DNA of 64,000 bases from Stichopus chloronotus (Eukaryota > Echinodermata > Holothuroidea > Aspidochirotida > Stichopodidae): positions 28,285,520 to 28,349,519 of the forward strand of contig CM037840.1 in NCBI GenBank assembly GCA_021234535.1. The letters are read 5' to 3'. Shown here piece by piece: positions 15,301 through 24,496 of the stretch (position 1 is its first letter; the number at the start of each line of letters is the position of its first letter). Below the pieces are notes generated by a model. That model searched no databases, had not been told where the DNA came from, and worked only from the letters and a program-made list of their open reading frames with translations. Both the position numbers and the translations under genes were made by a program.

Positions 15301-18300
15301 CTGAGAAATCTTTCTTTACAGGCATACAGACTTAAACTTAAACCTCTAGTGACCTCAAATCACTTTTCACCTACGTGGAAAAGAATAAGGATCATCTACT
15401 CACTTGAAAATCAAGCAACTTTCCCCCATTGAGATACCATGTTTACAAGGTTTTCAAACTACGACCTCTACTCACTTCACATGACCTTTGACACTCAAAA
15501 ACTTGACAGAGATCATCTACTTATCAAGGGCTTCCAACGGTTACAGCTAGAAGTTCCAGCAACATTCAGTTGTTGATATACAGTACATTTCTTAAAAGGT
15601 TTTCAGACTTTCCCCTCTGGTGACCTCAAATAACCTTTGAACTACCTGAAAAAGTATATGGATCATCTACTCACAACAGACTACCTTAGAGAATATACCA
15701 ACTTTGAACTTTAAGCAACTTTCCCAGGGATGAAATTTAGCGGTCGTCCGGTCGTCCGAGACGACCAAAATTTCTGTAGGACGACCAAAGTTACTACCTC
15801 AGGTTGTCCTTTGGACGACCAAATTTTACCCCTGCTCATTTACATTGTGACACAATTCGCACAACCCCACACCGAGATGCAACCAAAATATTTAACAAGC
15901 ATGAACTCCATTCCAAAACACATCTGTTGTCATTCACAAAAAACCGCCAAAACAACCTGAAATCCAACGTACGTACAACACCCAACAAACAGCCTCAGTA
16001 TACGATCATGTTTTAACTGATTTTACTGTACTGTTCATGCACATACTGTACACAGCAAGTACCAGATCGATGACTCGCAGTTGAAGAATTCGGCCATTTT
16101 TCTTGCTTAAATACTACGCAATCTGTGCTACGTGCAAGGTGAACTGGTGCAAATATTGTAGAGTTTTTAAACCCCCATAATTTGGGCTAGTCCAAGTAGT
16201 ATGTAATTCAACCAATCACAGTGCAAAATTTTCCCGCTGGCCTACAGTGTATTTGACATTAACAAAATGGATTGCTCCCACAGAGGGGGGAAAAATATTT
16301 TAGAACTGTTTTATTCTCCGGGATTATGTTCTCGCACCGGCGCAGGGAAAAAAAATTCCTTGGAAAGGAGAGTGGACTGGTGGAATGAGTTGACAGTTGA
16401 AGCAAATAGGTAAGCCACTCAGATGATGAGTGTCGTCTGTTTATAGCATTGGTGTGTGTTCAATAGACACTTCATGCGTACGACTGTCAGATTTTGATTC
16501 AAAAGGAATGAATTTTCTAAATAGTAACAGTAACATTCAAGATTAGAAATGCATCATATTTTGATTTGAAACAAACAATATATTATACAGAGATTTTCTT
16601 CTATATGATATATATTTAACAGCATCAGTGATGCTACAATCTTGGACAAAATTCCTTGGGACACCCCGCTCCCCCTTTCAATGTTGGCTGCAGAAAAACT
16701 GGTCACAGGGTACATTCACTCCTTTAGCGCAACATTGAAAAGGGGCGCGGGGTTTCTTGTTATCCAGTGAAGAAAGATTTTGGAATAAAGTCAGAAAGTA
16801 TGACAAAGTGTCCCAACAATTTTGTCCAAGATTGTAGATATTGACATTTTTTTTATTGTCAAAGTGAAAAGGTGGAATTTTACTGGCCTCCTGGAGGAAA
16901 TCCCCCCCCCTCCCCTTCCCTTTGGAAAAACCCTGAGCATTACTTTTAAGTTACAAGTCAGTGGTGTAATTTAGCTGTGGGAAGTTTCAACCTGTGTAAG
17001 AAAGACAAATAAAAACATGGTCTTGAATGCGCAAAATACACATTTTGCACATTTCTTATTTTTATATAATTTAACTGTAGAAAGTTCAAACCTGTATAAG
17101 AAAGACAAATAAAAACATGGTCTTGAACGTGCAAAATACACATTTTGCACATTTCTTATTTTTATATGTCCTTTGTGGAGGACGACCAAATTTTTGGGAG
17201 GACGACCAAATTTTTGGGAGGACAACCAAATTTTTGCAGCTGGTTGTCCTTGGGACAACCATTTTTAGTTGCTTAAGGATCATCCCTGTTTCCCTTCTTG
17301 AGATATTGTGTTTAAAGCTTGTGTGACATGAAAAATGACATGCTAGAATATCACCTGTGCATATTAAACATTAAAAATTTTGAAGTAAACCACAAAGTCC
17401 ATCTAAATCAATTGAACATTGACAATTTTAGAGGCACATTCCTGTCTTTTACCTGCATAATGCATAAACATTGGTTAGGTATGCTAATTTATGACATCAA
17501 GAGAGGGACTTGCATGATATGTTTTTTGTTAATCCTGTTTTACTTAACTTTTAATTCAGAATTTGATATGCCCCAAGGGCTTTGTTTTGGAAGCTTGTAT
17601 TTTTTTCTTTAAAATATTGGTATCACGTACCAGTTATCAATGTGAAACCCAGTAATTAAGAGATCAGATGTAGAGGCCTACCAAAAGGAATACCGATACT
17701 GCACAACACTCCACGTCATCATATCTGCTTTTCATAAAACTTCAAAAAGCCATATCTCAAAAATGGTAACAGATATTAACAAAATTCCAACAGATTTTCA
17801 TCCAGGTTTTCACTCTGTAACTTTTGAGTAAAGGAAGCTCTTTTCTAGAAGCATGTCACATAACCTTTAAAGGCCAAGGCATCACATACACACTCACATA
17901 TGCCCACAAACACACATATACACACACGCCATCACCATACTTCACCTCCTTTTGGCAAGGGATCAAAAGAGAGATCATAACTTTACAAAAGAATTGAAAC
18001 TAATCTGGAAAATCTCTGCACAGAAAAAAATAAATAAAAAGAGATGTTCTTTCTTTTTACCTATCCATCATATTTACTGTTATGGATTTTTTGCTGGAAT
18101 CAGTGGATATGATACTTCTCTTGGATACATGGTGTTTGATGTCGCTAGCTTTCAACGGCTGGTAGTAATGGAGAACATGATGCAAAGCACCTGAAATTAT
18201 GAAAATAAAACAAAAGTAGTTAATGCACATTGGAAATGAAATGAAGTAGAATGAAAATCATCAGCAGCTTAGATCTACAGATAGACATGTATCCATTATA

Positions 18301-19098
18301 TTCAGGAAAATAGATGATATCTTCACTTTGAATTGACTGAACAAAATGTGGAAGACAGGTGGGCAAACATTACTCAAAACACTTTTTGAGCAGAAAAGCT
18401 TTAATGAGGTCAATATTCATTTTGTGTAAACCAGGCTTTGGGAATATTGAACCTCTGCAGGTGTCTAGCAGTGGTCAGTGTAGGTCTAGTAAAGTTTGTA
18501 AAGATAGAAATCTTGTTACTTGTTGGCCTACTGTGGTGTAGTGGTACAGTAGATTCTGCAGATGATGATTCTGCAGATAAGCAACTTGCATGAATAGTCA
18601 TAATTTTCTACAGTTGCGTGGATAGTTCATCCTTATTTTTATTTCTATGTGCTGCATTTGCAGCCTGCTATTAAGAAACTTTCCAATGTGGTTGTAGGCC
18701 TACTTGTAGCTGAACAAACAATGCAATATCACACAGGCAAGCCACTCTGCACTTCAACTGTGAACAAGTTGAAGTGGAACACTTTCTCATCTGCAGGTTT
18801 GACCCAGGCTCCTGTGGATATCAGTCACCTAACGTTAGCGCCAGTATCGATAGTCATTTTGCTCAAAGCTGGTATGATCCTGATACTGAAAATTGCACTC
18901 ACTTGCATGTGGGCCTAAGATGTGAAAGTACTAACTTGTAGGCCTAGCCTACCTCAATTGTTAGGCCTAAGTTAGTACTAGTACAATACAACTACAAGTT
19001 GGCTACGTACCTTCCACCATTTGCATAGGTTGTATTACACTGACGAGTATTGCACATAGGAGCACATAGATGTACACTGGAGTTGGCAAGCGATCCAT
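269..19098 (-). CDS. ADAM17: ADAM17/TACE-like metalloprotease, 16 exons, 3' end outside window
   Basis: Type I membrane sheddase; the family releases ectodomains such as TNF-alpha and EGF-receptor ligands. Exons read on the minus strand: 19011-19098, 18061-18190, 12588-12721, 11763-11851, 10971-11050, 10536-10621, 9121-9251, 8195-8281, 7594-7689, 6389-6524, 4895-5002, 4132-4259, 3788-3857, 1990-2125, 1260-1430, 269-348. All introns are GT-AG and every phase joins, giving about 583 residues. Visible parts: signal peptide (about 1-25), prodomain with a cysteine-switch Cys at about 178, furin site RDKR (208-211), zinc motif [11 protein letters not shown] (388-398), Met-turn Met418, disintegrin domain from CGNYRID (462), and the start of the membrane-proximal cysteine-rich region. 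Collinearity with vertebrate ADAM17, including GGKYLMYP after the zinc site, separates it from ADAM10 and other ADAMs. Transmembrane and cytoplasmic parts lie beyond base 1. It is divergent from the SPAG1-like gene. Confidence 0.93.
733..771. repeat. AT/TG dinucleotide microsatellite
   Basis: Alternating TA, TG and GA steps in a 39-bp simple repeat inside the ADAM17-like intron between exons 15 and 16. Open frames crossing it are artefacts of the repeat. Confidence 0.85.
836..923. repeat. 44-bp tandem duplication
   Basis: Two adjacent 44-bp units, each starting CTTAATCGACAAG, differing by one base near the end (AATG versus AACG), followed by the first bases of a third unit. The near identity implies a recent duplication. 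Confidence 0.92.
1260..1430 (-). CDS. ADAM17: ADAM17-like exon 15 (disintegrin domain)
   Basis: Acceptor CACCAG, donor GTACGT. Residues 500-557 contain [16 protein letters not shown] and [12 protein letters not shown], aligned with SPCCKNC and SYCTGNSSECPP. All disintegrin cysteines are kept. Confidence 0.94.
1990..2125 (-). CDS. ADAM17: ADAM17-like exon 14 (disintegrin domain)
   Basis: Acceptor AACCAG after a long pyrimidine tract, donor GTGAGA. Residues 455-500 hold [15 protein letters not shown] and [16 protein letters not shown], matching the first half of the vertebrate ADAM17 disintegrin domain cysteine for cysteine. Confidence 0.93.
2320..3090. repeat. Degenerate satellite with TTGCTCYACACTTA core
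   Basis: About 770 bp in which variants of GCTCCATACTTATT and TCACTCTAAA recur roughly every 40-60 bases, often followed by ATTCA. Units are heavily diverged. It lies in the ADAM17-like intron between exons 13 and 14 and codes for nothing I can support. Confidence 0.6.
3788..3857 (-). CDS. ADAM17: ADAM17-like exon 13 (end of catalytic domain)
   Basis: Short 70-bp exon, acceptor TCTCAG, donor [26 protein letters not shown] then CFT aligns with [20 protein letters not shown] then CFQ. Phase 0 in and 1 out, exactly what the neighbouring exons need. Confidence 0.9.
4132..4259 (-). CDS. ADAM17: ADAM17-like exon 12 (zinc site and Met-turn)
   Basis: Acceptor CTGCAG, donor GTGAGA. Completes the HExxHxxGxxH zinc site (His388, His392, His398; general base Glu389). 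GGKYLMYP supplies the Met-turn Met418. No catalytic residue is altered, so an active protease is expected. Confidence 0.96.
4895..5002 (-). CDS. ADAM17: ADAM17-like exon 11 (catalytic domain up to first zinc His)
   Basis: Acceptor CTGCAG, donor GTGAGT. The exon ends EADLVTAH and splits the Glu codon of HELGH, so the zinc motif spans this intron. [20 protein letters not shown] matches vertebrate [20 protein letters not shown]. Confidence 0.95.
5197..6093. repeat. Direct tandem duplication, two ~440-bp copies
   Basis: Copy 1 (about 5197-5640) and copy 2 (about 5655-6093) share an ordered series of landmarks: GAGCCTTTGTTCCC at 5266 and 5702, CTCTCACCACTT, TTTTGAACAG/CTTTGAACAG, and AAACCAAGAA at 5629 and 6084. 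The offset is 436-455 bp. Copies are clearly diverged. Pyrimidine-rich, intronic, non-coding. Confidence 0.75.
6389..6524 (-). CDS. ADAM17: ADAM17-like exon 10 (catalytic domain)
   Basis: Acceptor ATTCAG, donor [26 protein letters not shown] then [15 protein letters not shown] is nearly identical to the vertebrate stretch [20 protein letters not shown] then VGSPRANSHGGVCPK. Confidence 0.95.
7594..7689 (-). CDS. ADAM17: ADAM17-like exon 9 (catalytic domain)
   Basis: Acceptor ATGCAG, donor GTTTGA (a weak donor); phase 0 at both ends, 32 codons. [19 protein letters not shown] aligns with HYNMAKSYP to AWDVKMLLE. Confidence 0.88.
8195..8281 (-). CDS. ADAM17: ADAM17-like exon 8 (catalytic domain)
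   Basis: Acceptor TGTCAG, donor GTAAGG; phase 0 at both ends, 29 codons. The peptide [16 protein letters not shown] then [11 protein letters not shown] matches IELIDRVDDIYRNTSW then GFKGYGIQIEQ. Confidence 0.93.
8486..8525. repeat. Perfect 18-bp inverted repeat (hairpin)
   Basis: Arms CATTCACTGTAAAACAGT (8486-8503) and its exact complement (8508-8525) flank the 4-base spacer TTAC. It lies in the ADAM17-like intron between exons 7 and 8. Confidence 0.93.
9121..9251 (-). CDS. ADAM17: ADAM17-like exon 7 (furin site, catalytic start)
   Basis: Acceptor TTTCAG, donor GTAGGC. Residues 203-246 carry RDKR, a proprotein-convertase site that ends the prodomain, then [18 protein letters not shown], aligned with NTCKLLVVADHRFYRYMG at the start of the catalytic domain. 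Confidence 0.93.
9360..10245. repeat. Minisatellite of ~130-bp units with TGACCTTTG motifs
   Basis: About six diverged units. Each carries a series such as AAGGTTTTCAGTATTTGACC, CTGGTGACCCC, ATGACCTTT, CCACCAAAAACAATAGGGTT, and CATACCAAGTATGAAGAG. Related single units occur at about 13480-13730 and 15290-15724. The motifs are half-sites of the nuclear-receptor type, but no function can be read from that. Confidence 0.8.
10536..10621 (-). CDS. ADAM17: ADAM17-like exon 6 (cysteine switch)
   Basis: Acceptor ACTCAG, donor GTGAGT. Residues 174-203 contain [18 protein letters not shown]. The single Cys (about 178) sits where the inhibitory cysteine of the vertebrate prodomain lies (KVCGYLKV). Confidence 0.9.
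10971..11050 (-). CDS. ADAM17: ADAM17-like exon 5 (prodomain)
   Basis: Acceptor CAACAG, donor GTCAGT. Residues 148-174 (PSWRHIS to [11 protein letters not shown]) align with PLWRFVN to VYKSEDIKNVS of vertebrate ADAM17. Confidence 0.9.
11763..11851 (-). CDS. ADAM17: ADAM17-like exon 4 (prodomain)
   Basis: Acceptor TTCCAG, donor GTAGGT. Residues 118-147 ([20 protein letters not shown] then PEEEYRIE) align with the prodomain stretch EPDSRVLAHIRDDDVIIRI. Ends in phase 0. Confidence 0.9.
12588..12721 (-). CDS. ADAM17: ADAM17-like exon 3 (prodomain)
   Basis: Acceptor TTCAAG before 12721, donor GTGAGA after 12588. Residues 73-118 contain FYRGHVKG, matching the FFTGHVVG of vertebrate prodomains. 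It is separated from exon 2 by the largest intron, 5.3 kb, which is full of repeats. Confidence 0.9.
13480..13730. repeat. Dispersed copy of the TGACCTTTG repeat family
   Basis: Contains GCTGACCTCATATGACTTTTG, AACCTTTGACCTC, CACCAAGTTTGAAG and GAGATATCGTGTTTA, in the same order as units of the 9.4-10.2 kb array. Intron between ADAM17-like exons 2 and 3. Confidence 0.65.
16637..16834. mobile_element. 198-bp TA-flanked MITE nested in the larger element
   Basis: Terminal inverted repeats start CAATCTTGGACAAAATT and continue into TTGGGACAC; the right copy is the complement. TA sits immediately outside both ends (16635-16636, 16835-16836), the hallmark of Tc1/mariner-type insertion. The complementarity continues inward (CCCCGCTCCCCCTTTCAATG against its partner), so almost the whole element can fold back. 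Confidence 0.85.
16969..17167. repeat. 100-bp tandem duplication
   Basis: Two units with an exact 100-bp offset (AAAGACAAATAAAAACATGG at 17001 and 17101), each ending TTCTTATTTTTATAT. It lies inside the 15725-17288 transposon. Confidence 0.9.
18061..18190 (-). CDS. ADAM17: ADAM17-like exon 2 (prodomain start)
   Basis: Acceptor TTTCAG before 18190, donor GTAAAA after 18061. Residues 30-73 include [18 protein letters not shown], which aligns with the start of the vertebrate prodomain (DYDILSLSNIQQHSVRKR). Confidence 0.88.
19011..19098 (-). CDS. ADAM17: ADAM17-like exon 1 (signal peptide)
   Basis: Start codon at 19098-19096 in the context GCCATGG, a good Kozak match. Residues 1-29 begin MDRLPTP and continue with a hydrophobic stretch ([14 protein letters not shown]) typical of a signal peptide. 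Donor GTACGT follows 19011; phase 1. Confidence 0.85.
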
Positions 19099-19388
19099 GG
19101 CTACGAATTTTACGGTACGAAACAAAATGACAATAACGAATGAAAATAGAAGAATGAATTCAAGTGTCCGCTCCCATAATAGGGTCGTTGTAGTTCTTAA
19201 TCAAGAAACCCACTTTTTTGGTCAATTAGACTTCATTTGATTAGTCTTGGCCGTAGGCCATCTCATTTTGCTTTTCCTGTTTTTTTCCTTTTACAGTGGG
19301 TTTGTTACAAAGAGTGGCTATAATGGTATAGATACAATGTTCTAGTTTATCGTTCCTGGAATGTGCTAGAATTTTGTCGTTCAATATA

Positions 19389-19955
19389 CTGAAAAAGGAT
19401 AGTCCAGCCAGAAATTTAGCTTTGATGGGTTTAACAAGTAAATCTGACACTTATGGTAAAACTTCCATTCAGTTCCCATGAACGGTTCTCGAGATTTCAT
19501 TAGTTAGAGTTACCTCTTTTGCTACCAACTGGGAACTTGAAGCAAACAGGAGTGACATCATCTCTTCACATTGCTAAAGAGTCTTGTTTTCTTCATTTTA
19601 AATTTATTATTTTGAAATCAGTAGGTGGTCAGCCTACATACTGGTTACGTGAAGGTCATAAAACTCTCATATCCCTCCTACATTCACATTATGATATCAC
19701 TATACACTGAAGTATTAAATTTGGTATATATTTTAAAGAAAAACATAAAATACCTTATCGATGTGAGGAGATGACATCACTCCTGCTTGCTTCAAGTTAA
19801 CCGTCAGTAACAAATGTCGCAACTTCAACTGCTCATGTCAAGGGAACCACACATGGGAATTGAATGGAAGTTTCACTGTACAGTATATGATAAGATTCAC
19901 TTACTCTTCAACACATCAAAGCTATATTTGTGGCTAGACCATCCTTTAAAGCTCA
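19389..19955. mobile_element. Fold-back repeat with ~195-bp inverted arms
   Basis: Left arm 19389-19582 read on the minus strand matches the right arm 19755-19955 in order: GATGTCACTCCTG/GACATCACTCCTG, GCTTCAAGTT, CATGGGAA(C/T)TGAATGG, AAGTTTTACC/AAGTTTCACT, CATCAAAGCTA, GGCTGGACTATCC/GGCTAGACCATCC. About 170 bp of unrelated sequence separates the arms. A third, single-arm copy lies at about 32860-33030. Confidence 0.75.
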
Positions 19956-19984
19956 TGCTTGATCGATGAATTTTATTGTTATAA

Positions 19985-20150
19985 TCGAGTCACTAAAGTT
20001 CGAGTGAGTCGAGTGTCCTGCTAGTCGAGTCAGAGTCGAGTCAGACTCCGGCTTTCACAAGTCATGTCGAGTCGAGTTATCAACTGAACTAGTCGAGTCG
20101 AGTCCCCAACCACACTTGAGTCAAGTTACTCTCTCTACTACGAGTCATCT
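19985..20150. repeat. GAGTC/GTCGAGT-rich simple repeat
   Basis: An irregular run in which GAGTC, GTCGAGT and AGTCGAGTCGAGT recur over about 165 bases. Intergenic, diverged. Confidence 0.75.
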
Positions 20151-21439
20151 CGAATTGTTAAGCAATGCTGACTTGGTCACTCCAGATCCTGAAACCGTTG
20201 TTGGAGTGAGAAATGTGCCTCCTCGTTTCATCCATACGTCAACGAGTATCGAAATAAGAAGAATTCTACCATTACAGATGTTTTAACCTTTTTACTTTGC
20301 ACAGCTCACTTTCACTCTCCATGTCACTTAAATTATAGTTTTTTTCTTTCCTTTTTCGAGAATTACATGTCGTTTCTATTTCTGTATCCAGGAATCTATA
20401 TCAGACGCTAGTGTTGATGTCACACCACCAGGTTTCAATAAAAGTGTTCATGTAGCAAAACTTTTCTGCAATTAAAAAATATTACAATAAAAGAAAAAAA
20501 ATCAGATAAAACAAAGCCATCGTACAAAACGAGTGTCACACACAAAAATGATTTCTTCTATTAATCACAATTCAAAATGTAGGCTACCCTTGTTCCCTGG
20601 ACAGACTCTTATTTGGTGAGCATAACTAAATTACTTAAAGGCTGTAATGCATCACCCCAGACAGTTTCAATTCTCCCAACCACCTACCTCTCAGGGAGGT
20701 AAAAATATAGCTTAGGGTGATGCAATATTGCCTTTAAAATACTTAAAATAGATGGCTTGCTCTAAGTTATACCAAGAAAATGACTACAACAATATGATCT
20801 ATATAAGTTTTGTATAAGGAAAGAAGACATATATGCCATTATGCTTGATTCCACTTCTGTTTAATGTTTTCATTAATGTTTTGTTACTCAATCTGTTCAA
20901 GAAAATGTGGAAAGTAATCCACTTGTAGATAATCACTTAAGAATAGCGCCACCATTTAACAAACTATGAACCATATATGGCACTCACTTAGCAAAACGAC
21001 ATTCTCCACTACACAAGAATGGCCCAACACACTGGCATACATAGTCCAATACATAGTGTAATCAGTAAAAATTCGAAAATTCTGTCCCCACCCAGTTATC
21101 ATCACTAGTTGCGTTTCACATCCAATAATTATTAAAACTGTCTTTTTTTTCACTGTACGTCCAGGGATCAAATCCAAGTTTAATCAAATTCAATTGGGAA
21201 ATTTCTGGTGATCGACTCAAAATTACTGGTTAAGTGAAGCTGTTTAAACATAACGTAACAAGTTTAAGGGCAAATGAGGGCATAAGCCCCTAAGGACGAG
21301 CCCTTTTTTCCAGACTCTAACCAGACTCTATCCAGACTCTAACTCTGACTAATACATGAATACATGGCGAGAGAAAGAAGCTCTACGAAAAAGACTCTAA
21401 GAAATTACCCGTTTTCTATGCTTTTGGATTGTTCTGAAC

Positions 21440-21536
21440 CCTCTAATTTGTGCCGTTTTGCAGGTATGACCTACCTGTTAAGTGCAGATCTTGCGGACGA
21501 AAGGGTCATAAAGAAAAGTTCTGTTTTGTTTACTAG
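21440..21536 (+). pseudogene. LINE ORF1 remnant with CCHC zinc knuckle
   Basis: The frame reading YDLPVKCRSCGRKGHKEKFC holds a CX2CX4HX4C knuckle (21483-21524), a nucleic-acid-binding motif usual at the end of LINE ORF1 proteins. It is closed by TAG at 21534-21536. Upstream ORF1 sequence is not recognisable, so the copy is 5'-truncated or decayed. Confidence 0.6.
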
Positions 21537-21644
21537 GAATCTGGCCAAGATGAGAGTGCCGACAATTATTCCTCTGCTACTGCAACTTCATCGGTAAAAA
21601 GCACTTTCAATGTTTTCAATCTTAAGAACAAAGGAAGAAAGGGA

Positions 21645-24496
21645 ATGCAGATAGGTTTTGTCAATATAAATCATCTATATCCTAAGATGGACCAGCTTGG
21701 AACTCTGCTAGTGCACGAAAACACTGCAGTCAACATTTTAGCAATCACTGAGTCCTACTTAAATGAAAATTATTCTGACCATGAGATAAGTCTGCCTGGA
21801 TACAAAACAATCCGCAGAGACCGAGGTTACAGATGAGGAGGGGGAATTGTACTTTATATTGATAACAATACAGTCTTTTTAAGTAGAAAGGAATTTGAAG
21901 TTGAAGACATCGAGGTAATCTGGCTGGAAATTAAGCCCTCCTTTTCTAAGAGCATCCTACTATGTTTAATTTACCGTCCTCCGGATGCCAAGGCAGACTG
22001 GATAAACAGCTTTCATAATATGCTCAACCTGCCTTACAGCTCTTGCCATGATATTGTAATTATTGCTGATTTTAATTTTAATATGTTAGTTGGGGGCAAC
22101 AATGCATGGAACAATACAATACGCCATTTCAATTTAAAACAAGTAGTGAACCAACCAACCAGAGTCACTGAAACTACTAGTTCCATTTTAGATCACATAT
22201 ATACAACTGAAGAGAGGTTAGTAAATGGTGTTACCGTTCCTCATGTTAGAATCAGTGATCATTTTCATTTTCATTGATTTATTTTAGATTAAGGTACGGA
22301 AAAGAACAAAGTTATAAGGCTGTCCATACGACAATAACCTACAGAGATATTACTAAGATAAACAAGGAAGCCTTTACACGGGATCTACTAAATTGTAGAT
22401 GGGCCGATCTTACGTCTGAAAACAATGTAGATGTTGCTCTCAGCCGGTGGGAACAAATGTTGCTGCATACTCTGAATCAACATGCGCCACAAAAAAAGAA
22501 AAGGGTGAAAAGAAAATATCAAACCAGAATGGTTCAATGAAGATATTAGATCAGCAATACGAAACAGAGACAAAACAAAGGCCAGAGAACAAGATGTGTA
22601 TAGCTTTTGGAGGAATAAAGTCACATCCCTTATTCGACAGGCAAAGAGAGATTATTTCAAAAATGCTATTTCAAAGAAAAAAAGTGATACAAAAGAAATT
22701 TGGCAGATTCTAAGGAGCGTACAGTCTAGTTATAATACATCGCAGTCCCCTCAAATCAATCTTCTCCATGCTGACGGGAAAGATATTGGTAATGTAAATG
22801 ACATAGTAAATGCTTTTAACTCTTTTTTCACTTCTGTCTCCGAGAAGTACTTTACAAGGGGAAATAGTTGCAATAATGACAGTCTTGAATCTCTAAAGCA
22901 CTACCTGTCATACAAATTTCCACATGATTGTTTTTTCGAAATCCCCATCGTATCTGAAGAATTTGTTTTAAAATATTTAAAAAATGTTGACACAAAAAAA
23001 GCGACAGATATCGATGGAATAAGTGCCTACATTCTTAAATTGTGTGTGCCTTGTATAGTCCCGAGTCTCGCCCATATACTTAATCTAAGTATCAGGCAAA
23101 ATGTTTTTCCAACCAGATGGAAATTAGCAAAAGTAGTGCCTATTTATAAAAGCGGGTCAAGTCTAGATGTAGGCAACTATAGACCAATCTCTGTACTCCC
23201 GATTGTTTCCAAAATTCTAGAAAAACACGTTCACATAGCCTTTTACGATTTTATAGAGAGATTTCAACTTCTCAGAGTCGCACAGTCTGGTTTCCGAGCA
23301 AAGCACTCATGTGAAACCTCTTAACTAAAGATGATAGACAAATGGCTTAAAGTCATTGATGATGGTGAAATGATAGGATCTATCCTTCTAGACTTACGAC
23401 AGGCATTTGATCTTGTAAACCATGATATTTTACTTAAGAAATTACACTTGTATCACTGTTCCAAGAACGATATTTATTGGTTTCAGTCATACTTATCGGA
23501 CAGGAAGCAATGTGTCCACTTAAATGGAACGTACTCAAATCCTTTGCCAGTTGTAAGCGGTGTCCCTTAGGGATCAATCATTGGCCCACTCTTGTTCCTT
23601 ATTTATATCAATGATTTTGGCTTATGTCTTTCACACTGTTCAGCTGACATGTATGCTGATGACACAACTTTCCATGTTTCTGGTAAGAGTACTGAAGAAC
23701 TATCCATAAAGTTAAGCGAGGATCTAAAAAATATTTGTAAATGGTGCAATGATAACAAAATGTTAGTGAATGTAGACAAAACAAAAAGCATGTTGATATG
23801 TTCTAAACAGAGGCAGCACACCCTCTCCGAAGCAGACTCCCTGAATGTTTCTTTTGATGACAACAGACTAAAGAACACCCAGCAGGAGAAGTTACTGGGA
23901 TAGATTAGGATTAGGATAGATTCAAATTTGACGTGGAAACAACAAATCGATTATGTGTCTAAAATTGTAAGTACTCGTTTAGCATTATTGAGAAGGATTA
24001 AGCAATTTATTGACGTACCTACAAGGATATTATTTTTTAACGGATATATTTTACCCTATTTTAATTACTGTAACCTTGTATGGAGTTCATGTAGGTGCAA
24101 TAATATAATATGAGAATAGAAAAGCTTCTAAAGAGTGCTGCCAGAATAATACTTGATGCCACATATGAAGAGAGATCCGAAGACCTTTTTAATAAACTAG
24201 GATGGAAAACATTTTTACAAAGTGTGAAGGAAAAGCGTCTGGTTATGGTATATAAATCTCTTAATGGTCATACCCCTTCTTACATGAGAGATATGTTTCA
24301 ATATACACACTCTATTCATGACTATGGCCTACGATCAACGTCCTCGCAAACTTTATACATATCAGGAGGCAGAACTGATTTTAATAACAAAAGGTTCTCT
24401 TATATAGCTGCAAAAGAATGGAACAATCTTCCTAGTATCATTAAGAGTGCTACTAATTTAAATCGTTTTAAAGCTCTTATAAAGGAAATTTCATGA
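21645..24496 (+). pseudogene. LINE ORF2 pseudogene: endonuclease plus reverse transcriptase
   Basis: Endonuclease part (21645-22270): QIGFVNINHL, AITESYLNE, LIYRPP, IADFNFN and the terminal SDH. Reverse transcriptase part (22530-24113): KKATDIDGISAYILKLC, NYRPISVLPIVSKILEK, QSGFRAKHSCET, LDLRQAFDLVNHDIL and the catalytic box YADDT (23652-23666). The C-terminal region runs to 24496 (NLPSIIKSATNLNRFK). Disabling lesions: in-frame stops at 21834, 23322, 23568 and 23901, and frame changes near 22265, 22520 and 24105. It cannot encode a working protein. Confidence 0.93.

Larger units (their letters stand above)
15725..17288. mobile_element. Non-autonomous DNA transposon, 1.56 kb
   Basis: Ends CAGGGATGA at 15725 and its complement TCATCCCTG at 17280-17288. 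The flanks share TTTCC on both sides (15720-15724, 17289-17293). Both subterminal zones are crowded with GGTCGTCC or its complement GGACGACC, in direct and inverted order, as expected of transposase-binding sites. The termini resemble hAT ends, but an 8-bp duplication is not visible. No transposase frame is present. Confidence 0.7.
15290..17335. repeat. TGACCTTTG repeat block split by a transposon
   Basis: Units at 15290-15724 (CCTCTAGTGACCTCAAAT, ACATGACCTTTGACACTC, ACCATGTTTACAAGG) resume at 17289 with TTTCCCTTCTTGAGATATTG. The interruption is the 15725-17288 element, so the repeat is older than the insertion. Confidence 0.65.
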
